A DNA stretch of 64,000 nt from CALIZF01 sp046292445 (GTDB lineage: Bacteria > Pseudomonadota > Alphaproteobacteria > Rhodobacterales > Rhodobacteraceae): contig JBKBQT010000013.1 of assembly GCA_046292445.1 (NCBI GenBank), forward strand, positions 1-64,000. The letters are read 5' to 3'. Below, in pieces: positions 60,048-64,000 of this stretch; positions within the stretch are counted from its first letter, which is position 1, and each line of letters starts with the position of its first letter. The notes under the pieces are model-generated. The model saw only the letters and a program-made list of their open reading frames with translations. It had not been told where the DNA came from and did no database searches. Made by a program: the position numbers and the translations under genes.

Positions 60048-61180
60048 GGATCGCGGGCGACTGGCTTGCCGCGCCTGGCGCGCAGGCGGTCTGCACCATG
60101 CTCGAGGCGGCCGGGCACAGGGCGCTGTTCGTGGGCGGCTGCGTACGCAACGCCCTGATGGGCCGGCCGGTCGCCGATCTCGACATCGCGACCGATGCCC
60201 TGCCCGAGGCGGTGATGGCGTTGGCCGCGGCGGCCGGGTTGCGCACCGTGCCGACCGGGCTGGCCCACGGCACGGTCACGGTCATCGCCGCGGGCGTGCC
60301 GCACGAGGTGACGACGTTCCGCCGCGACGTGGCGACCGACGGCCGTCACGCGACCGTCGCCTTTACAGCAGCGGTCGAGCACGACGCCGCCCGGCGCGAT
60401 TTCACGATGAATGCGCTTTATGCCGACCGGACCGGCCAGGTCATCGACCCGCTCGGCGGCCTGCCCGACCTGCGTGCGGGGCGCGTTCGGTTCGTCGGCG
60501 ATCCCGCGGCGCGGATCGCCGAGGATTACCTGCGCGTGCTGCGGTTCTTCCGGTTCCACGCCCATTACGGGGCGGACGGGCTCGATCCGGAGGGGCTCGC
60601 GGCCTGTGCGGCGGCAGTGCCGGGGCTCGGGCGGCTCTCGCGCGAACGGGTGGGGGCGGAGATGCGCAAGCTGCTGGCCGCGCCCGATCCGGCGCCGGCG
60701 GTGGCGGCGATGGCGGCGGCCGGGGTGCTGGGCGCGGTCCTGCCCGGTGCCGATCCCGCACCGCTCGCGGTGCTGGTGCATCTCGAGGGCGACCTCGCGC
60801 CCGAGTGGCTGCGGCGCCTCGCGGCGCTCGGCGGGGCGGCGCCGGCCGAGGCGCTGCGCCTGTCGCGGGCCGAGGCGCAGGCGCTGGACCGGATCGCCGG
60901 GGCGGCGCGGGACGGGATGCCGCCGCACGAGGCGGGCTATCGACTCGGGGCCGAGGCCGGGCGCGACGCGGTGCTGGTGCGCGCGGCCCTGCTGGCAGCG
61001 CCCCTCGCGCCCGGTTGGGCGGCCGAGGTCGCCAGGGGCGCGGCGGCGGTGTGCCCCGTGAGCGCGGCAGATTTCATGCCGCGCCTCTCGGGCCCCGCAC
61101 TCGGCGCCGCGCTGAAGGCGGCCGAGGACCGCTGGATCGCCTCGGGCTTTTCGCTTGCGCGCAACGATCTGGCCGGTTGA
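60044..61180 (+). CDS. cca: CCA tRNA nucleotidyltransferase / poly(A) polymerase family
   Basis: This 378-residue class II nucleotidyltransferase has LFVGGCVRNALMG and the catalytic DLDIA, then FTMNALYAD and DYLRVLRFFRFHAHYG. It adds or repairs the 3' CCA of tRNAs; poly(A) polymerases share the fold. It is coupled to the upstream Nudix gene and precedes an ABC exporter by 62 bp. Confidence 0.93.
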   Translation: MRIAGDWLAAPGAQAVCTMLEAAGHRALFVGGCVRNALMGRPVADLDIATDALPEAVMALAAAAGLRTVPTGLAHGTVTVIAAGVPHEVTTFRRDVATDGRHATVAFTAAVEHDAARRDFTMNALYADRTGQVIDPLGGLPDLRAGRVRFVGDPAARIAEDYLRVLRFFRFHAHYGADGLDPEGLAACAAAVPGLGRLSRERVGAEMRKLLAAPDPAPAVAAMAAAGVLGAVLPGADPAPLAVLVHLEGDLAPEWLRRLAALGGAAPAEALRLSRAEAQALDRIAGAARDGMPPHEAGYRLGAEAGRDAVLVRAALLAAPLAPGWAAEVARGAAAVCPVSAADFMPRLSGPALGAALKAAEDRWIASGFSLARNDLAG

Positions 61181-61242
61181 GCGGTTCCCCTCGCCGGCCC
61201 GGGGCGCTATATGCCGCAGGTCGCCGTGGTCGAGGCCTTGTC

Positions 61243-63093
61243 ATGTTCCGGTTCTTCGAGACCCTTGTCGATCCCTATCAGGGATACGCCGAGACGAACG
61301 CCCCGCCGCGGCGCCTGTGGCCGTTCCTGCGCGACTATGTGCTGCCGTTCCGGCGCGTCTTTGCGGTGACGGGCGTGCTGTCGGTCATCGTCGCGGCGGG
61401 CGATGTGGCGATGATCTGGTATGTCGGGCGGGTCGTCGATCTGCTCGCGCAGGGCTCGCCCGCGCAGGTCTGGGCCGATCACGGGACCGAGATCCTGCTG
61501 GTCGCGCTCGCGATCGTCCTGATCCGTCCGGTCATCGCCGGGGCCAACACGGCGATCCTGCACAATACCATCCTGCCCAATTTCGGCACGATGATTCGCT
61601 GGCGCGCGCACCGGCATGTCCTGCGCCAGCCCGTCGGCTGGTTCGAGAGCGATTTTGCCGGACGGATCGCCAACCGCATCATGCAGACGCCCCCCGCGGC
61701 GGGCGAGGCGGTGTTCCAGACCTTCGATGCCATGGCCTTCGCGCTGGTGACGCTGATCGGCGCGCTTCTGATGCTGGCCGATGCCGACCTGCGGCTGGCG
61801 CTGCCGCTGGTGCTGTGGTTCGCGGGCTATGTCGCGCTCGTGCGCTGGACGATCCGGCGTGCGGGGCCGGCATCCAAGGCCAGCGCCGATGCGCGGTCGG
61901 CGGTGACCGCGCGGGTCGTCGATGCCTATACCAACATCCATTCGGTCAAGCTCTTTGCCCATCACCGGCGCGAGGTCGCCTATGCCAAGGACGCGATCGA
62001 ACATGCGCGGGCGACCTTCCAGCGCGAGATGCGGATCATCACCACGATGGACGTCGCGCTGACGACGCTCAACGGCCTGCTGATCGTGGCGGTGACCGGC
62101 TGGGCGATCTGGCTGTGGCATGGCGGGGCGGCGACGGTGGGGACGGTGGCGGCGGCCTCGGCGCTTGTGCTGCGGCTCAACAACATGACCTACTGGATCA
62201 TGTGGTCAACGACCAACCTCGTGCAGAACCTCGGCGTCGTGGCCGAGGGGATGGAGACGATCACCCAGCCCATCGGCCTTACCGACGCTCCGGCGGCACC
62301 GCCGCTGGCCTTCCGCGCGGGGCGGATCGAGTTCCGCGGGGTCGGGCACCATTACGGTCGCGGGTCGGGCGGGCTGCGGGGGATCGACCTGACCATCGCG
62401 CCGGGCGAGAAGGTGGGGATCGTCGGCCGGTCGGGTGCGGGGAAATCGACGCTCGTCAAGCTTTTGCTGCGGTTCTACGACGCCGAGCAGGGGGCGATCC
62501 TGATCGACGGGCAGGACATCCGCGCCGTGTCGCAGGAATCCTTGCGCGCGCAGATCGGCATGGTCCAGCAGGACTCGAGCCTGCTGCACCGGTCGGTGCG
62601 CGAGAATATCCTTTATGGTCGCCCCGACGCGACCGAAGCCGAGATGATCGCCGCCGCCCGCCGGGCCGAGGCGCATGCGTTCATCGAAACGCTGGTCGAT
62701 CCGCAGGGCCGTCGCGGCTACGACGCGCAGGTCGGCGAGCGGGGGGTCAAGCTTTCGGGCGGGCAGCGGCAGCGGGTGGCGCTGGCGCGGGTGATCCTCA
62801 AGGATGCGCCGATCCTGATCCTCGACGAGGCGACATCCGCGCTCGACAGCGAGGTGGAGGCGGCGATCCAGAAAACGCTCTACGGCGTGATGGAGGGCAA
62901 GACGGTGATCGCCATCGCGCACCGGCTGTCCACGATCGCCGCAATGGACCGGATCGTGGTCGTCGATGACGGGCGCATCGTCGAGCAGGGGCCGCATGCG
63001 GCGCTGTTGGAACGCGGCGGGCTCTATGCCCGGTTCTGGGCGCGGCAGTCGGGCGGGTTCATCGGTGCCGATGCGGCCGAGGCGGCGGAATGA
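61243..63093 (+). CDS. ABC transporter, fused permease-ATPase (exporter type)
   Basis: This 616-residue half-transporter has six membrane helices (about residues 30-320) followed by an ATPase domain: Walker A GRSGAGKST, Q loop GMVQQDSSLLHRS, signature LSGGQRQRVALARV, Walker B ILILDEATSALD, H loop AIAHRLST. It is of the MsbA/multidrug exporter type. It overlaps a second half-transporter in an ATGA junction, so the two probably form a heterodimer. The cargo is unknown. Confidence 0.93.
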   Translation: MFRFFETLVDPYQGYAETNAPPRRLWPFLRDYVLPFRRVFAVTGVLSVIVAAGDVAMIWYVGRVVDLLAQGSPAQVWADHGTEILLVALAIVLIRPVIAGANTAILHNTILPNFGTMIRWRAHRHVLRQPVGWFESDFAGRIANRIMQTPPAAGEAVFQTFDAMAFALVTLIGALLMLADADLRLALPLVLWFAGYVALVRWTIRRAGPASKASADARSAVTARVVDAYTNIHSVKLFAHHRREVAYAKDAIEHARATFQREMRIITTMDVALTTLNGLLIVAVTGWAIWLWHGGAATVGTVAAASALVLRLNNMTYWIMWSTTNLVQNLGVVAEGMETITQPIGLTDAPAAPPLAFRAGRIEFRGVGHHYGRGSGGLRGIDLTIAPGEKVGIVGRSGAGKSTLVKLLLRFYDAEQGAILIDGQDIRAVSQESLRAQIGMVQQDSSLLHRSVRENILYGRPDATEAEMIAAARRAEAHAFIETLVDPQGRRGYDAQVGERGVKLSGGQRQRVALARVILKDAPILILDEATSALDSEVEAAIQKTLYGVMEGKTVIAIAHRLSTIAAMDRIVVVDDGRIVEQGPHAALLERGGLYARFWARQSGGFIGADAAEAAE

Positions 63094-64000
63094 GGCGGCT
63101 GGCCGCGATCATCGCAGCGTTCCGCCCGGCAGACGGGCCGCCGCCGTCGCGCCTGATGCCGTTCTTTGCCTGGTGCCTGTCGGGGTCCGGGCGCGGCCTC
63201 GCGCTGGCGACGCTCCTGTCGGCGGCGGCCGGGGTGCTCGACGTGGTGATGGCCTGGTATCTGGGCCTTGTGATCGATGCGGCGGTGGGGTCCGAGCCCG
63301 GGGCGGTCTGGGCGGACAATGCGTGGCTCTTCGCCAGTTTCGTGGTGTTCCTGCTGCTCATAAAGCCGGCGGTCTTCGGCCTTTCGGTTGCCGCGAACGC
63401 GGTGATCCTGCAACCGGGGCTCATGCCACTTGCCCTGTCGCGGCTGCACCGCTGGACGATGGGCCATGCGGTGACGTTTTTCGACAACGATTTCGCGGGC
63501 CGGATAGCGCAGAAACAGATGCAGGCGGCCCGCGCGATCACCGATGTGGTCAGCGAGACGATCAACACCGTCGCCTTTGCCCTCGCCTCGCTGATCGGAT
63601 CGGTGCTGTTCCTGTTCATCATCGATCTTCGGATCGGCCTCGCCCTTGCGGTCTGGGTCGCGGCCTATGTCGCGCTCATCTCGTGGTTCATGCCGCGCAT
63701 CCAGGTGCGATCGGCGAGCCGTGCGGCGGCGCGGGCCACGGTAACGGGCGTGGTGGTGGACACGATCACCAACATCAAGACGGTCAAGCTGTTCGGCCAT
63801 TCCGCGCATGAGGATCGCGCGGCGATCCGGTCGATGGAAGGGTATCGCGACAGCGCCATCGTCTTCGGCGCACTGTCGGTCTGGTTCCGGTCGTCGCTGA
63901 TGGTCCTTGCGGGTCTGTTGCCGCTGGTGCTGATCGGGGGGACCATCCGTCTGTGGCAACTGGGCATGGCCAGCCCCGGCGATATCGCCGCCGCCGGCGC
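63090..64000 (+). CDS. ABC transporter, second half (3' end outside window)
   Basis: This reading frame starts ATG at 63090, overlapping the previous stop, and remains open to the window end (303 codons). It begins MRRLAAIIAAFRPADG and has membrane helices with FFDNDFAGRIAQKQMQAAR and VVVDTITNIKTVKLFGHS, closely similar to the same positions of the upstream transporter. The ATPase domain must lie beyond the window. It is the partner of the upstream exporter. Confidence 0.88.
   Translation, partial: MRRLAAIIAAFRPADGPPPSRLMPFFAWCLSGSGRGLALATLLSAAAGVLDVVMAWYLGLVIDAAVGSEPGAVWADNAWLFASFVVFLLLIKPAVFGLSVAANAVILQPGLMPLALSRLHRWTMGHAVTFFDNDFAGRIAQKQMQAARAITDVVSETINTVAFALASLIGSVLFLFIIDLRIGLALAVWVAAYVALISWFMPRIQVRSASRAAARATVTGVVVDTITNIKTVKLFGHSAHEDRAAIRSMEGYRDSAIVFGALSVWFRSSLMVLAGLLPLVLIGGTIRLWQLGMASPGDIAAAG

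Noticed and set aside
1..64000. Mobile elements, CRISPR arrays, tRNA or rRNA genes
   Set aside because: I saw no transposase or integrase motif, no regularly spaced repeats and no tRNA-like or rRNA segments. A dedicated tRNA search could still find one that I missed by eye.

Overview
The window is a contiguous, very GC-rich piece of alphaproteobacterial chromosome. Gene content points to Rhodobacterales (Paracoccaceae/Rhodobacteraceae-like): a regB / senC-regA-hvrA redox cluster, an alphaproteobacterial flaF-flbT-flagellin set, alphaproteobacterial AddAB, HemJ, and the order dnaQ-coaE-aroE-maf // hemJ-rho-mnmE-mnmG-rsmG-parA-parB, which surrounds the replication origin in this group. I found 63 protein-coding genes, two of them cut by the window edges. 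I saw no rRNA, tRNA, CRISPR array, insertion sequence or phage gene. The species is not named because nothing in the sequence fixes it.

Layout. (1) 1-7770: flagellar genes: end of fliI, a DUF1217 protein, flbT, flaF, flagellin, a FlgN-like and a FlgJ-like protein, then fliK and flgD. (2) 7860-11634: an HD hydrolase and the Reg redox regulon (hvrA, regA, senC; divergent regB). (3) 11765-22220: a tightly overlapped run of a PAS protein (possible DivL), tsaE, amgK-like and murU-like cell-wall recycling genes, addB, addA, trxA. (4) 22275-25051: an RTX protein and a capsule-type protein, both on the minus strand. (5) 25148-32690: hslV, a membrane protein, hslU, a lipoprotein hydrolase, smr, mltA, a Tim44-like gene, fxsA, secB. 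(6) 32692-43178: the origin region. dnaQ-coaE-aroE-maf run leftward and hemJ-rho-mnmE-mnmG-rsmG-parA-parB run rightward from a 386-bp non-coding gap (35418-35803) holding DnaA-box-like sequences, an 80% A+T stretch, an inverted repeat and GANTC sites: the predicted oriC. Three parS sites lie 3.2-8.6 kb to its right, all inside coding sequence. (7) 43188-50158: hemW, rdgB, rph, divergent hrcA-grpE, and mutS. (8) 50268-64000: sugar kinase, exported MsrA, aminotransferase plus sulfotransferase-like pair, argG, ilvA, an Hpt protein and a receiver-PP2C phosphatase, two Nudix hydrolases, hslO, a CCA-adding enzyme and two halves of an ABC exporter.

Themes. Genes are packed into operons joined by 4- to 14-bp overlaps, and convergent pairs often abut or interlock at their stop codons, leaving no room for terminators. 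Base composition falls clearly in the rho-to-parB segment. The most distinctive structure is the origin/segregation block, where oriC and parS elements are combined with gene starts: the maf TTG start lies in a DnaA-box-like sequence, the mnmG start lies at a parS, and one parS holds both the end of rdgB and the start of hemW. I did not find a clearly novel defence or mobile system.
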